A stretch of 64,000 nt of DNA from Mycolicibacterium neoaurum VKM Ac-1815D (GCF_000317305.3 NC_023036.2:5357268-5421267); one strand, 5' to 3'; positions 40,719 to 48,917 are shown, counted from the first letter of the stretch. Numbers and translations: made by a program. The notes: generated by a model from the sequence alone, not told the origin.

Positions 40719-41506
40719 CACAACCTCCTACCGGACGCGGACTCGGGACCCGACGTGCCGGGATCCGCGCGCTCGGGCTTCACCGGCGCGGCCGAACCCG
40801 GCTCGGCACCGGCCGACGCTCCCTCGGGCGTCTGCGCCTCGGGCTTTTCTTCCCCGTCCTGGGCTTCTTCCTGCGCCTTCTCGGCGGCCGCCGCATCGGC
40901 TTGCTGGGCCATCTCGATACCCGCCTGCACCGCCTGCTGGGCCGCCCCGGCCGCAATCTGTCCGGCTTGGACCAGGCCCGCGGTCAACTGGCCCGCCATC
41001 TGCGCGGGAATCGCTCCCAGCTGCGACAACGGCTGCACCACCTGGCCGAGATTCATCGAGTCGGCCAGGCTTGGGGCACTCGCACCAGCACCGCCGGCCT
41101 GCCCACTCCCCGCGCCGGCCGAGGACGCAGCAGCAGCCGGCGCAGCGCCACCCGCCGGACTGCCACCGCCGCCTCCGCTGCCGGTACCGCCACCACCTCC
41201 GCCCTGCATGGACGAGTCCAGCGCCCGACCGGCCTCTTCGTCCTGGGCCGCGTAAACCCGGCCCGCCTCGTCCAGAGCATCCGACATGGTCTGCAGCGCG
41301 CGGACCACCTGCCCCGCCCCGTTATGCCACTGATCCCAGTACTTCTCGAACGCGGTGGCGGCCTCGCCCTTCCAACCTGATGACAGCAGGTTGCCGGTCT
41401 CCAGGTCGACCGACGACAGACCGTCCTGGAGGCGCTGAGCGGATGCGCGCAATCGACCAGCCGCGACGTGCAGTTCCGAGGTGATCACCTCGACCGACCC
41501 GCTCAT
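40718..41506 (-). CDS. Long WXG100 protein (EsxF-like) with low-complexity tail
   Basis: A 262-aa protein. The first 92 residues are a WXG100 unit with W45-K-G47 and the ESX export signal YxxxD at Y85-D89 ('YAAQDEE'). Beyond it lies a Gly/Ser/Ala-rich run (about 100-145), a short helical part with 'SLADSMNLGQVVQPLSQLGAIPAQMAGQLTAGLVQAGQIA', and a Glu/Pro-rich end. Typical EsxF is near 100 residues, so the extension of about 170 is unusual. It is the first gene of the island series; its promoter must lie in the 234 bp shared with leuA. Confidence 0.82.
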   Translation of the reverse strand: MSGSVEVITSELHVAAGRLRASAQRLQDGLSSVDLETGNLLSSGWKGEAATAFEKYWDQWHNGAGQVVRALQTMSDALDEAGRVYAAQDEEAGRALDSSMQGGGGGGTGSGGGGGSPAGGAAPAAAASSAGAGSGQAGGAGASAPSLADSMNLGQVVQPLSQLGAIPAQMAGQLTAGLVQAGQIAAGAAQQAVQAGIEMAQQADAAAAEKAQEEAQDGEEKPEAQTPEGASAGAEPGSAAPVKPERADPGTSGPESASGRRL

Positions 41507-41587
41507 CTCACCCCCAACTGGTTCGCCTCCCTTAGCACCCTAAGCCGGGTTCACAACCCTGGGTCGCACCAATTCGCGGGCGCCGTT

Positions 41588-41622
41588 TTGGCTGACGCGC
41601 CACCCGGAGTACAGTTGCCGAC
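41588..41622 (+). promoter_or_regulatory. Leaderless promoter of the leuA leader
   Basis: The -10 hexamer TACAGT (41610-41615) fits TANNNT. TTGGCT (41588-41593) sits 16 bp upstream as a -35 candidate. Seven bases separate the -10 from GTG 41623, so transcription should start at or one base before that codon. Confidence 0.5.
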
Positions 41623-41664
41623 GTGCAGCGTGTGCTCCTTCTCGGACGCCGCGACGGGGTCTGA
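41623..41664 (+). CDS. Leucine leader peptide of leuA
   Basis: A 13-codon open frame, GTG to TGA, encoding MQRVLLLGRRDGV. Three consecutive Leu codons (CTC CTT CTC) lie at 41635-41643. They precede a terminator hairpin and leuA. Classical leucine attenuation has been predicted for actinobacterial leuA genes. A ribosome stalled on the Leu codons would disturb the terminator stem, whose left arm starts 5 bases after the last Leu codon. Translation probably begins leaderlessly on the transcript's first bases. Confidence 0.72.
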   Translation: MQRVLLLGRRDGV

Positions 41665-41692
41665 TCCAGACTGGCTTCCCGTCGCGGGTTTT
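41649..41692 (+). terminator. Attenuator terminator of leuA
   Basis: A 10-bp perfect stem, CCGCGACGGG (41649-41658) with CCCGTCGCGG (41678-41687), is followed by G and four T (to 41692). The loop contains a second small hairpin GTCTG-ATC-CAGAC (41659-41671) that covers the leader stop codon. The structure sits 49 bp before the leuA ATG. Confidence 0.72.
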
Positions 41693-41740
41693 CGCGATGC
41701 GCCGGTCTGATAGCAACCACAAGACCCCGGAGCCACCACA

Positions 41741-43573
41741 ATGACCAGCTTCAGCAAGTCCTCAGTAGATTCCCCCGACGCCTTCTCGTCGGTGCGCACC
41801 ATCAACACCCCCGCGGGCGCCCCCAACCCCGGCCAGCCGGCCTGGAACACCCAGCGCGGCTCGTCCATGCCGGTGAACCGGTACCGATCCTTCGCCGAAG
41901 AGGTCGAGCCGATCCGCCTGACCGACCGGACCTGGCCGGACAAGGTCATCGACACCGCTCCGTCCTGGTGTGCGGTGGATCTGCGTGACGGAAACCAGGC
42001 ACTGATCGATCCGATGAGCCCGGCCCGCAAACGCCGGATGTTCGACCTGCTGGTGCGCATGGGTTACAAGGAGATCGAGGTCGGTTTCCCGTCGGCCAGT
42101 CAGACCGATTTCGACTTCGTGCGCGAGATCATCGAGCAGGGTGCCATTCCCGAAGATGTCACCATCCAGGTGCTGACACAGTGCCGGCCGGAACTGATCA
42201 CCCGTACCTTCGAGGCGTGCTCCGGCGCGCCGAAGGTGATCGTGCACTTCTACAACTCGACCTCGATCCTGCAGCGCCGCGTGGTGTTCCGCGCCGACCG
42301 TGACGCGGTCAAGGCGATCGCCACCGACGGCGCGCGGATGTGCGTCGAGGAGGCCAAGAAGTACTCGGACACCCAGTGGCGCTTCGAGTATTCGCCGGAG
42401 TCCTACACCGGCACCGAGCTGGAGTACGCCGTCGACGTCTGCAATGCCGTTGCCGAGATCGTCAAGCCCACACCCGATGTACCGCTGATCATCAACCTGC
42501 CCGCCACCGTCGAGATGGCGACCCCCAACGTGTACGCCGATTCGATCGAGTGGATGAACCGGCACCTGACCCCGCGCGACTCCATCATCCTGAGCCTGCA
42601 CCCACACAATGACCGCGGAACCGCCGTTGCGGCAGCCGAATTGGGTTACCAGGCCGGGGCGGACCGGATCGAGGGGTGCCTGTTCGGCAACGGCGAGCGC
42701 ACCGGCAACGTCTGCCTGGTGACGCTGGGCCTGAACATGTTCAGCCGCGGCGTGGATCCGCAGATCGACTTCTCCAACATCGACGAGATCCGCCGCACGG
42801 TCGAGTACTGCAACCAGCTGCCGGTGCACGAGCGTCACCCCTACGGTGGCGATCTGGTGTACACAGCGTTCTCCGGCAGCCACCAGGACGCCATCAACAA
42901 GGGCCTGGACGCGATGAAAGTGTCTGCCGACGAACAGGATTCGGATGTCGACGATATCCTGTGGCAGGTTCCGTACCTGCCGATCGACCCCAAGGACGTC
43001 GGGCGCACCTACGAGGCCGTGATCCGGGTCAACTCACAGTCCGGCAAGGGCGGCGTCGCCTACATCATGAAGGCCGACCACGGGCTGGCGCTGCCGCGAC
43101 GACTGCAGATCGAATTCAGCCAGGCCATCCAGCAGATCACCGACGGCGAAGGCGGCGAGGTCTCGCCCAAGGAGATCTGGGACGCGTTCTCACAGGAGTA
43201 CCTGCAGCCGATCGTTCCGCTGGAACGCATCCGACAGAAGGTGGACGCCGCCGAGGTCGACGGCGGCACCGACACCATCACCGCGGTCGTGAAGGTCAAC
43301 GGTGAGGAACGCGAGATCGTCGGTGCCGGCAACGGACCGCTGGCGGCGTTCGTGGACGCCGTGGGCGCCATCGGGTTCAACGTCAACGTGTTGGATTACT
43401 CCGAGCATGCGATGTCCTCCGGCGAGGAGGCCCAAGCCGCCGCCTATGTCGAGGCATCCATCGACGGCCGCACGGTATGGGGTGTCGGTATCGCCACCTC
43501 GATCACGACCGCGTCGCTGCGGGCGGTGGTCTCAGCGGTGAACCGGGCAGCGCGTCAGAACAACGCGAACTGA
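41741..43573 (+). CDS. leuA: 2-Isopropylmalate synthase
   Basis: A 610-aa enzyme catalysing the first committed step of leucine synthesis from acetyl-CoA and 2-oxoisovalerate. Metal and catalytic motifs are 'AVDLRDGNQALIDPM', 'VHFYNSTS' and the H-x-H in 'SLHPHNDRGTAVA'. The C-terminal regulatory domain (about 480-610) ends with leucine-feedback motifs ('IGFNVNVLDYSEHAMSSG', 'VWGVGIATSI'). The N-terminal extension is typical of actinobacterial LeuA. The long tandem repeat known in some M. tuberculosis LeuA is absent. It is preceded by the leader/attenuator. The last 19 bp overlap the end of the convergent dnaQ-like gene. Confidence 0.95.
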   Translation: MTSFSKSSVDSPDAFSSVRTINTPAGAPNPGQPAWNTQRGSSMPVNRYRSFAEEVEPIRLTDRTWPDKVIDTAPSWCAVDLRDGNQALIDPMSPARKRRMFDLLVRMGYKEIEVGFPSASQTDFDFVREIIEQGAIPEDVTIQVLTQCRPELITRTFEACSGAPKVIVHFYNSTSILQRRVVFRADRDAVKAIATDGARMCVEEAKKYSDTQWRFEYSPESYTGTELEYAVDVCNAVAEIVKPTPDVPLIINLPATVEMATPNVYADSIEWMNRHLTPRDSIILSLHPHNDRGTAVAAAELGYQAGADRIEGCLFGNGERTGNVCLVTLGLNMFSRGVDPQIDFSNIDEIRRTVEYCNQLPVHERHPYGGDLVYTAFSGSHQDAINKGLDAMKVSADEQDSDVDDILWQVPYLPIDPKDVGRTYEAVIRVNSQSGKGGVAYIMKADHGLALPRRLQIEFSQAIQQITDGEGGEVSPKEIWDAFSQEYLQPIVPLERIRQKVDAAEVDGGTDTITAVVKVNGEEREIVGAGNGPLAAFVDAVGAIGFNVNVLDYSEHAMSSGEEAQAAAYVEASIDGRTVWGVGIATSITTASLRAVVSAVNRAARQNNAN

Positions 43574-44544
43574 TCGCCGTCGGCGGTGGCATCGACGAAC
43601 GGCTCGACATCGGTGCCGCCGGCGACACGGTCGATCATCGCCATGAACTCGGCATCGCCGACCAACGGAATGCCCAGATCGGCCGCCTGGAAGCCCTTAC
43701 CCTGCTCCGGCTCCGTGGCGTTGCAGACCACCAGCGACGTCTGCTGATCGACGTTCTCGGCGTACGCCAGCCCCGCATCGAGGATCCGCTCGATGACTTC
43801 TTCGTGGGTGCGGGTCATCTCGGCGGACAACGCCACGCGCATGCCCTGCACCAGCGGACGGCCGGCGACATAGGGGCCCGGATTCTGGAAGGCGCAGGGC
43901 AGCCTGGCGGCAAGCACCTTCAGCGGGCGCAGCTCATCGTGGGTGACCCGGCCGTTGGGCCAGATCCGTCGGCTCACGGGGCGGATCGGCAGCCATGAGC
44001 GTCGTTCGCGCGCCTGCACCAGCGCCGGTTTGAGGATCTGGGCGAGGACCAGGGCGTCATCGAGGGCGTCGTGCGGGCGCAACTGGGTGGCACCCCAATG
44101 CCTCGCCAACGTTTCCAACCGCAGATTCTCGGTGCCAAGATTCAGCCTGCGGGCCAATTCGACGGTGCACATCACCGTGTCGGTGGGCAGCTGCGCCCCG
44201 ACCAATTCGGCCTCGGCAGCCAGGAAGGCGTAGTCGAAGGCCACGTTGTGCGCGACCATCGTGCGTCCGTGCAGGACCTCCATCAGCTGCGGGACGATAT
44301 CGGCGAAGGTCGGTTGCCCCGCCAACATGTCGGAGGTCAGACCGTGCACATGGGTGGGGCCGGGATCGACCCCGGGATTGAGCAGCGAGGACATGCTGTG
44401 CTCGACGCTGCCGTCGTCACCGACTGCCAGCGCGGCGACGCTGACCACCCGAGCCTGGCCCGGCCGGAAACCCGTCGTCTCGACATCCACGACGGCCCAT
44501 CCGGCGCCCGCGTCGGCCGCCGGCCGGCCCCAGCACTGGCTCAT
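43555..44544 (-). CDS. DnaQ-like DEDDh 3'-5' exonuclease with BRCT domain
   Basis: A 329-aa protein. The exonuclease domain (about 15-180) has Exo I 'VVDVETTGF' (D20, E22), Exo II 'VAHNVAFDYAFL', and Exo III 'RPHDALDDALVL' with the DEDDh His. The C-terminal BRCT-like module (about 240-315) has 'LVQGMRVALSAEMTRTHEEVIERILDAGL' and 'SLVVCN'. Homologues next to leuA in M. tuberculosis are annotated as pol III epsilon-like. A replicative proofreading role is uncertain, since mycobacterial DnaE1 carries its own PHP exonuclease. ATG 44544 fits the family; a longer frame runs antisense through murT and is rejected. Confidence 0.85.
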   Translation of the reverse strand: MSQCWGRPAADAGAGWAVVDVETTGFRPGQARVVSVAALAVGDDGSVEHSMSSLLNPGVDPGPTHVHGLTSDMLAGQPTFADIVPQLMEVLHGRTMVAHNVAFDYAFLAAEAELVGAQLPTDTVMCTVELARRLNLGTENLRLETLARHWGATQLRPHDALDDALVLAQILKPALVQARERRSWLPIRPVSRRIWPNGRVTHDELRPLKVLAARLPCAFQNPGPYVAGRPLVQGMRVALSAEMTRTHEEVIERILDAGLAYAENVDQQTSLVVCNATEPEQGKGFQAADLGIPLVGDAEFMAMIDRVAGGTDVEPFVDATADGDQFALF

Positions 44545-44617
44545 GACCCCAGGGTTGCACGGTGGTCCGACAACACCGGATCGCACTGCCGCGTGTCGGG
44601 CACCTAAAATCCGCTTC

Positions 44618-45874
44618 ATGGTCTCGACCGGCGAGCAGGAGCGCAGCCACCGGGCAATCAGCCCCAGGGGTCGGTTGGCGCTGGGCGCCGGTGCGGCCGC
44701 CCGCTGGGCATCGCGGGTGACCGGCCGCGGCGCGGGCGCCATGATCGGCGGCCTGGTCGCCATGTCGATCGACAAGTCCATCCTCGGCCAACTCGGCGCA
44801 GGACGCCGGACCGTCGTCGTGACCGGCACGAACGGCAAGTCCACCACCACCAGGATGACCGCCGCGGCACTGGCCACCATGGGCCCGGTGGCCACCAACG
44901 CCGAGGGCGCCAACATGGACGCCGGACTCGTCGCCGCGCTGGCCGGTACCCGCAAGGCGGAACTGGCCGCCTTGGAAGTCGACGAGATGCACGTCCCGCA
45001 CGTGAGTGATGCGGTGCACCCCGCGGTGATCGTCCTGCTGAACCTGTCGCGGGACCAGCTGGATCGGGTCGGTGAAATCAATCACATCGAGCGAACACTG
45101 AGATCCGGGCTGGCCCGGCATCCCGATGCGGTCGTCATCGCCAATTGCGACGACGTGCTGATGACCTCGGCCGCCTACGACTGTCCCCATGTGGTGTGGG
45201 TTGCCGCCGGCGGATCATGGGCCGGCGATTCGGTGAGTTGCCCGCGCAGCGGCGAGATCATCGTCCGCGACGGCAACCACTGGTATTCCACCGGAACGGA
45301 TTTCACGCGGCCCACGCCGCAATGGTTCTTCGATGACGCCGAAATCCATGGCCCCCAAGGCTTCACCGCGCCGATGGCCTTGGCCCTTCCCGGCGCCGCC
45401 AACCGCGGCAACGCCACCCAGGCCGTCGCGGCGGCGGTCGCACTGGGCGCCGACCCGGCCGCCGCCGTCACCGCCGTCGCCGCGGTGGACGAGGTCGCCG
45501 GACGCTACCGCACCGTGCGGATCGGCAACCACACCGCGCGGCTGCTGCTGGCCAAGAACCCAGCCGGCTGGCAGGAGGCACTGTCCATGATCGACAAAGA
45601 TGCTGCGGGAGTTGTCATTTCGGTCAACGGACAGGTACCCGACGGTGAGGACCTTTCCTGGTTGTGGGATGTGCGATTCGAGCATTTCGAGCAGACGCAG
45701 GTGGTGGCGGCCGGCGAACGCGGCACGGATCTGGCGGTGCGACTCGGGTACGCCGGCGTCGAGCACACGCTGGTGCACGATACGGTGGCGGCCATCGAAT
45801 CCTGTCCCCCCGGACATGTCGAGGTGATCGCGAACTACACCGCTTTCCTGCAGCTGAACCGGCGGGTGTCATGA
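44618..45874 (+). CDS. murT: Lipid II isoglutaminyl synthase subunit MurT
   Basis: A 418-aa Mur-ligase-like ATPase. With GatD it amidates the D-Glu of lipid II. The P-loop is 'VTGTNGKSTTTRM' (G70-T76). The Mur ligase core has 'NAEGANMDAGL', 'LEVDEMHVPHV' and 'LNLSRDQLDR'. A C-terminal DUF1727 part follows ('GRYRTVRIGNHTARLLLAKNPAGW', 'SWLWDVRFE'). The zinc-ribbon insert of other MurT proteins (two C-x2-C pairs) is reduced to C189 and C208 plus C177, so it probably lacks zinc. The stop overlaps the gatD start (ATGA). The ATG is set by the family N-terminus. Confidence 0.92.
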   Translation: MVSTGEQERSHRAISPRGRLALGAGAAARWASRVTGRGAGAMIGGLVAMSIDKSILGQLGAGRRTVVVTGTNGKSTTTRMTAAALATMGPVATNAEGANMDAGLVAALAGTRKAELAALEVDEMHVPHVSDAVHPAVIVLLNLSRDQLDRVGEINHIERTLRSGLARHPDAVVIANCDDVLMTSAAYDCPHVVWVAAGGSWAGDSVSCPRSGEIIVRDGNHWYSTGTDFTRPTPQWFFDDAEIHGPQGFTAPMALALPGAANRGNATQAVAAAVALGADPAAAVTAVAAVDEVAGRYRTVRIGNHTARLLLAKNPAGWQEALSMIDKDAAGVVISVNGQVPDGEDLSWLWDVRFEHFEQTQVVAAGERGTDLAVRLGYAGVEHTLVHDTVAAIESCPPGHVEVIANYTAFLQLNRRVS

Positions 45875-46575
45875 TCCGGATCGGCCTGGTACTCCCGGAT
45901 GTGATGGGTACCTACGGCGACAGCGGTAACGCCGTGGTGCTGCGTCGGCGCCTGGCGATGCGCGGCATCGACGCCGAGATCATCGAGATCACGCTGGCCG
46001 ACCCGGTGCCCGACTCGCTGGACATCTACACCCTCGGCGGCGCCGAGGACTATGCCCAGCGGCTGGCCACCAAGCACCTGATCCGCTATCCGGGACTGCA
46101 GCGCGCCGCCGTGCGGGGCGCGCCGGTACTGGCGATCTGCGCGGCCATCCAGGTGCTCGGGCACTGGTATGAGACCTCGGCGGGCGAACGTGTCGACGGT
46201 GTCGGCCTGCTCGACGTGACGACCTCGCCACAGGAGGCCCGCACCATCGGCGAGGTCTCGTCGACACCGCTGATACCGGGACTGAACCAACCGCTGACCG
46301 GTTTCGAAAACCACCGCGGCGGAACGGTTCTCGGCACCGATGCCGAGCCGCTGGCCGCGGTGACCAAGGGGGCGGGAAACCGCGCCGGTGACGGGTACGA
46401 CGGTGCCGTGCAGGGCAGTGTCGTCGCGACCTACCTGCACGGACCGTGCCTTGCGCGCAATCCGGAACTGGCTGATCATCTGCTGTCCCAGGTGGTCGGC
46501 GAGCTGCCACCGCTGCAGCTGCCGGAGGTCGATCTGCTGCGCAAGGAACGGCTGGCCGCCCCGCGCCGCGTCTGA
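45871..46575 (+). CDS. gatD: Lipid II isoglutaminyl synthase glutaminase subunit GatD
   Basis: A 234-aa class I-type glutamine amidotransferase that feeds ammonia to MurT. The nucleophile is C90 in 'VLAICAAIQVLG', and the catalytic His190 is in 'VVATYLHGPCLARNPELADHL'. The N-terminal 'IGLVLPDVMGTYGDSGN' is the CobB/CobQ-like hallmark. Coupled to murT by ATGA. It ends 3 bp from the end of the convergent recR. Confidence 0.93.
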   Translation: MIRIGLVLPDVMGTYGDSGNAVVLRRRLAMRGIDAEIIEITLADPVPDSLDIYTLGGAEDYAQRLATKHLIRYPGLQRAAVRGAPVLAICAAIQVLGHWYETSAGERVDGVGLLDVTTSPQEARTIGEVSSTPLIPGLNQPLTGFENHRGGTVLGTDAEPLAAVTKGAGNRAGDGYDGAVQGSVVATYLHGPCLARNPELADHLLSQVVGELPPLQLPEVDLLRKERLAAPRRV

Positions 46576-46578
46576 GCG

Positions 46579-47190
46579 TCAGACCATCGCGCGGCGACCG
46601 GCGAGCGCACGACCCAGCGTCAGCTCGTCGGCAAACTCCAGATCCCCACCCATCGGCAGACCCGAGGCGATCCGGCTGACCGTCAGGCCGGGGATATCGC
46701 GCAGCATGCGCATGAGATAGGTGGCCGTGGCCTCCCCCTCGGTGTTGGGATCCGTGGCGATGATCACCTCGGCGACATCGACTCCGTCGACCCGCTCACC
46801 GATGCGGTTGAGCAGTTCTCGGATGCGCAGCTGGTCCGGCCCGACTCCTGACAGCGGATCCAATGCGCCACCCAGCACGTGATAGCGGCCGCGGAACTCG
46901 CGGGTGCGCTCGACGGCCTGGATGTCCTTGGGCTCCTCGACCACGCACACCAGCGACGCGTCGCGGCGCGGGTCGTTACAGATGCGGCAGCGCTCGGCAT
47001 CGGAGACGTTGCCGCACACCGCGCAGAAGGTCACACCGTCACGGATACGGCCGAGCACCGCGGTCAGCCGGTCGATATCGGGTGGTTCGACCGACAGCAG
47101 ATGGAATGCGATGCGCTGCGCACTCTTGGGACCGATTCCCGGCAGCTTGCCGAGCTCGTCGATCAGGTCCTGAACAGGTCCCTCAAACAT
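46579..47190 (-). CDS. recR: Recombination mediator RecR
   Basis: A 203-aa protein of RecFOR-type recombination and gap repair. Its parts are an N-terminal helix-hairpin-helix ('LGKLPGIGPKSAQRIAFHLL'), a C4 zinc finger ('FCAVCGNVSDAERCRIC') and a Toprim domain ('SLVCVVEEPKDIQAVE', 'EVIIATDPNTEGEATATYL'). It lies 11 bp downstream of the YbaB gene, the common ybaB-recR pair. Confidence 0.95.
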   Translation of the reverse strand: MFEGPVQDLIDELGKLPGIGPKSAQRIAFHLLSVEPPDIDRLTAVLGRIRDGVTFCAVCGNVSDAERCRICNDPRRDASLVCVVEEPKDIQAVERTREFRGRYHVLGGALDPLSGVGPDQLRIRELLNRIGERVDGVDVAEVIIATDPNTEGEATATYLMRMLRDIPGLTVSRIASGLPMGGDLEFADELTLGRALAGRRAMV

Positions 47191-47201
47191 GGCGGTACAA
47201 G

Positions 47202-47537
47202 TTACGTTCCGGGGATCCCGAAGCCGCCCAGCCCGCCGGCGAGCGGACCGAGCCGGGTCTGGGCCAGGATCGTGACCTGCTTGGACGCATCGGCGAGCGC
47301 ACCGACGATGAGATCCTGAAGCGTCTCCGGATCGGCGGGGTCGATGACCTTCGGGTCGATCGCGACGCCGATCACCTCGCCGCTGCCCTTCATCGTGACC
47401 TGCACCAGGCCGCCGCCGCCCTGGCCGTGCACCTCGGCATTGGCCAGCGCCTCCTGCGCCTCCATCAACTGCTGCTGCACCTGCTGAGCCTGTGCGAGCA
47501 GTGCCGACATATCGGGCTGACCACCACCGGGTTGCAT
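47202..47537 (-). CDS. YbaB/EbfC family nucleoid-associated protein
   Basis: A 111-aa DNA-binding protein. The N-terminal helix has 'DMSALLAQAQQVQQQLMEAQEALANAEV'. The family core 'GQGGGGLVQVTMKGSGEVIGVAIDPKVIDPADPETLQDLIVGAL' is complete. YbaB forms tweezer-shaped dimers that bind DNA with little sequence preference. It is first in the ybaB-recR operon and transcribed divergently from the amidase gene. Confidence 0.92.
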   Translation of the reverse strand: MQPGGGQPDMSALLAQAQQVQQQLMEAQEALANAEVHGQGGGGLVQVTMKGSGEVIGVAIDPKVIDPADPETLQDLIVGALADASKQVTILAQTRLGPLAGGLGGFGIPGT

Positions 47538-47660
47538 CGGGGATCCCTTCTCGAAGCTGGCACTGCGGGTTGATTGCGGCTCGGTCTCGACTTCGTTGCG
47601 CTACGAGCCCAAGGCGATTTGCCCCTCAACACTAGCCGCCACCGCGACTACCGTGGCGGC

Positions 47661-48413
47661 GTGCACGTCCCCAAGAGCATGCGTGTCGGTGCCCTGGCAG
47701 CCACGCTCGTCTTCGCCGTCGCGTCCGGCGCTGCCCCGACCGCCGTGGCCGCCCCGAACAGCATCGCCGGCAAGATCGTCTTCCTCGACCCCGGCCACAA
47801 CGGCGCCAACGACGCCTCGATCAGTCGGCAGGTCCCCAACGGACGCGGTGGGACCAAGGACTGCCAGGCCAGCGGCACGACCAGCGACTCTGGTTATCCC
47901 GAGCACACCTTCAACTGGGACGTGACCCTGCGCGTCCGGGCGATCCTGAACGCCAACGGCGTGCGCACCGCGATGTCCCGCGGCAATGACGACGCCCTCG
48001 GTCCGTGCATCGACGAGCGCGCCGCGATGGCCAACGCCCTGCGCCCCGACGCGGTGGTCAGCGTGCACGCCGACGGCGGACCCGCGACCGGACGCGGATT
48101 CCACGTGCTCTACTCCTCACCGCCGCTGAACACCGTGCAGGCGGGCCCGTCGGTCCAATTCGCGACGATCATGCGTGACCAACTGCAGGGTTCCGGCATC
48201 CCGCCGTCGAACTACATCGGTTCCGGCGGACTGAACCCGAGGTCGGATATCGCCGGGCTGAACCTGGCCCAGTTCCCATCGATCCTGGTCGAGCTCGGCA
48301 ACATGAAGAATCCCGCGGACTCGGCGCTGATGGAGTCCGAGGCCGGCCGCCAGAAGCTCGCCGAAGCCGTGGCCCGCGGGATCGCGACCTGGCTGGCCAA
48401 CAAGCCCAGTTAG
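47661..48413 (+). CDS. Exported N-acetylmuramoyl-L-alanine amidase (amidase_3, Rv3717-like)
   Basis: A 250-aa secreted zinc amidase that cuts the peptide from muramic acid in peptidoglycan. A signal peptide runs to about 'AVAAPN'. Zinc ligands are His in 'FLDPGHNG', Glu in 'YPEHTFNWD' and His in 'VVSVHADGG'. The catalytic Glu is in 'SILVELGNMKN'. Cysteines in 'TKDCQAS' and 'LGPCIDE' can form the stabilising disulfide seen in Rv3717. I choose GTG 47661: TACCGT at 47649-47654 and a 6-bp gap make a leaderless start. ATG 47679 is the alternative. Confidence 0.9.
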   Translation: MHVPKSMRVGALAATLVFAVASGAAPTAVAAPNSIAGKIVFLDPGHNGANDASISRQVPNGRGGTKDCQASGTTSDSGYPEHTFNWDVTLRVRAILNANGVRTAMSRGNDDALGPCIDERAAMANALRPDAVVSVHADGGPATGRGFHVLYSSPPLNTVQAGPSVQFATIMRDQLQGSGIPPSNYIGSGGLNPRSDIAGLNLAQFPSILVELGNMKNPADSALMESEAGRQKLAEAVARGIATWLANKPS

Positions 48414-48847
48414 GCCTCGAGCTCCTTCTTCAGGTTCTCCAGCACCTCGGCCTGGATCTTGCGCAGACCCAGCGGGGCGAAGGTCTTCTCGAAGAATCCC
48501 TTGATGCCCCCGGCCCCGTTCCACGAGGTCTTGACGGTGACCGTCGACCCGGTGCCCGCCGGCGCTACCGTCCAATTGGTGATCAACGACGAGTTGGCGT
48601 CCTTCTCGATGACGGTCTTGCCTGCCACATCGATGCTGGCCTTCACATCGCGCGAACGCGACTCGGTGGCCTGCAGCTTCCAGGTCACCACCGTGCCCGC
48701 GCCCTGACCGCCCTGCAGCACCGCGTAATTGCTGTAGTGCGAGGAGAGAATCTTCGGCCGCACCGTCTGGTAATCGGCAACCGCGGCGAGCACAGCGTCC
48801 GGCTCGGCGTTGATCAACACAGTGCTGGAGGCGCTGACCTGTCCCAT
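48410..48847 (-). CDS. SRPBCC (polyketide cyclase/START-like) family protein
   Basis: A 145-aa single-domain protein. It begins with 'ASSTVLINAEPDAVLAAVADYQTVRPKILSSHYSNYAVLQGG', the usual hydrophobic-pocket fold start, and ends with a long amphipathic helix ('FFEKTFAPLGLRKIQAEVLENLKKELE'). The ligand is unknown. The equivalent gene holds this position in M. tuberculosis. It ends 4 bp inside the convergent amidase gene. Confidence 0.8.
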   Translation of the reverse strand: MGQVSASSTVLINAEPDAVLAAVADYQTVRPKILSSHYSNYAVLQGGQGAGTVVTWKLQATESRSRDVKASIDVAGKTVIEKDANSSLITNWTVAPAGTGSTVTVKTSWNGAGGIKGFFEKTFAPLGLRKIQAEVLENLKKELEA

Positions 48848-48917
48848 GAGTGCAAAACTCCCGTCATCACGTAGCTGTCCGGTCGCAAGGTCCGCGACCG
48901 AGGACTAGCGTATATGT

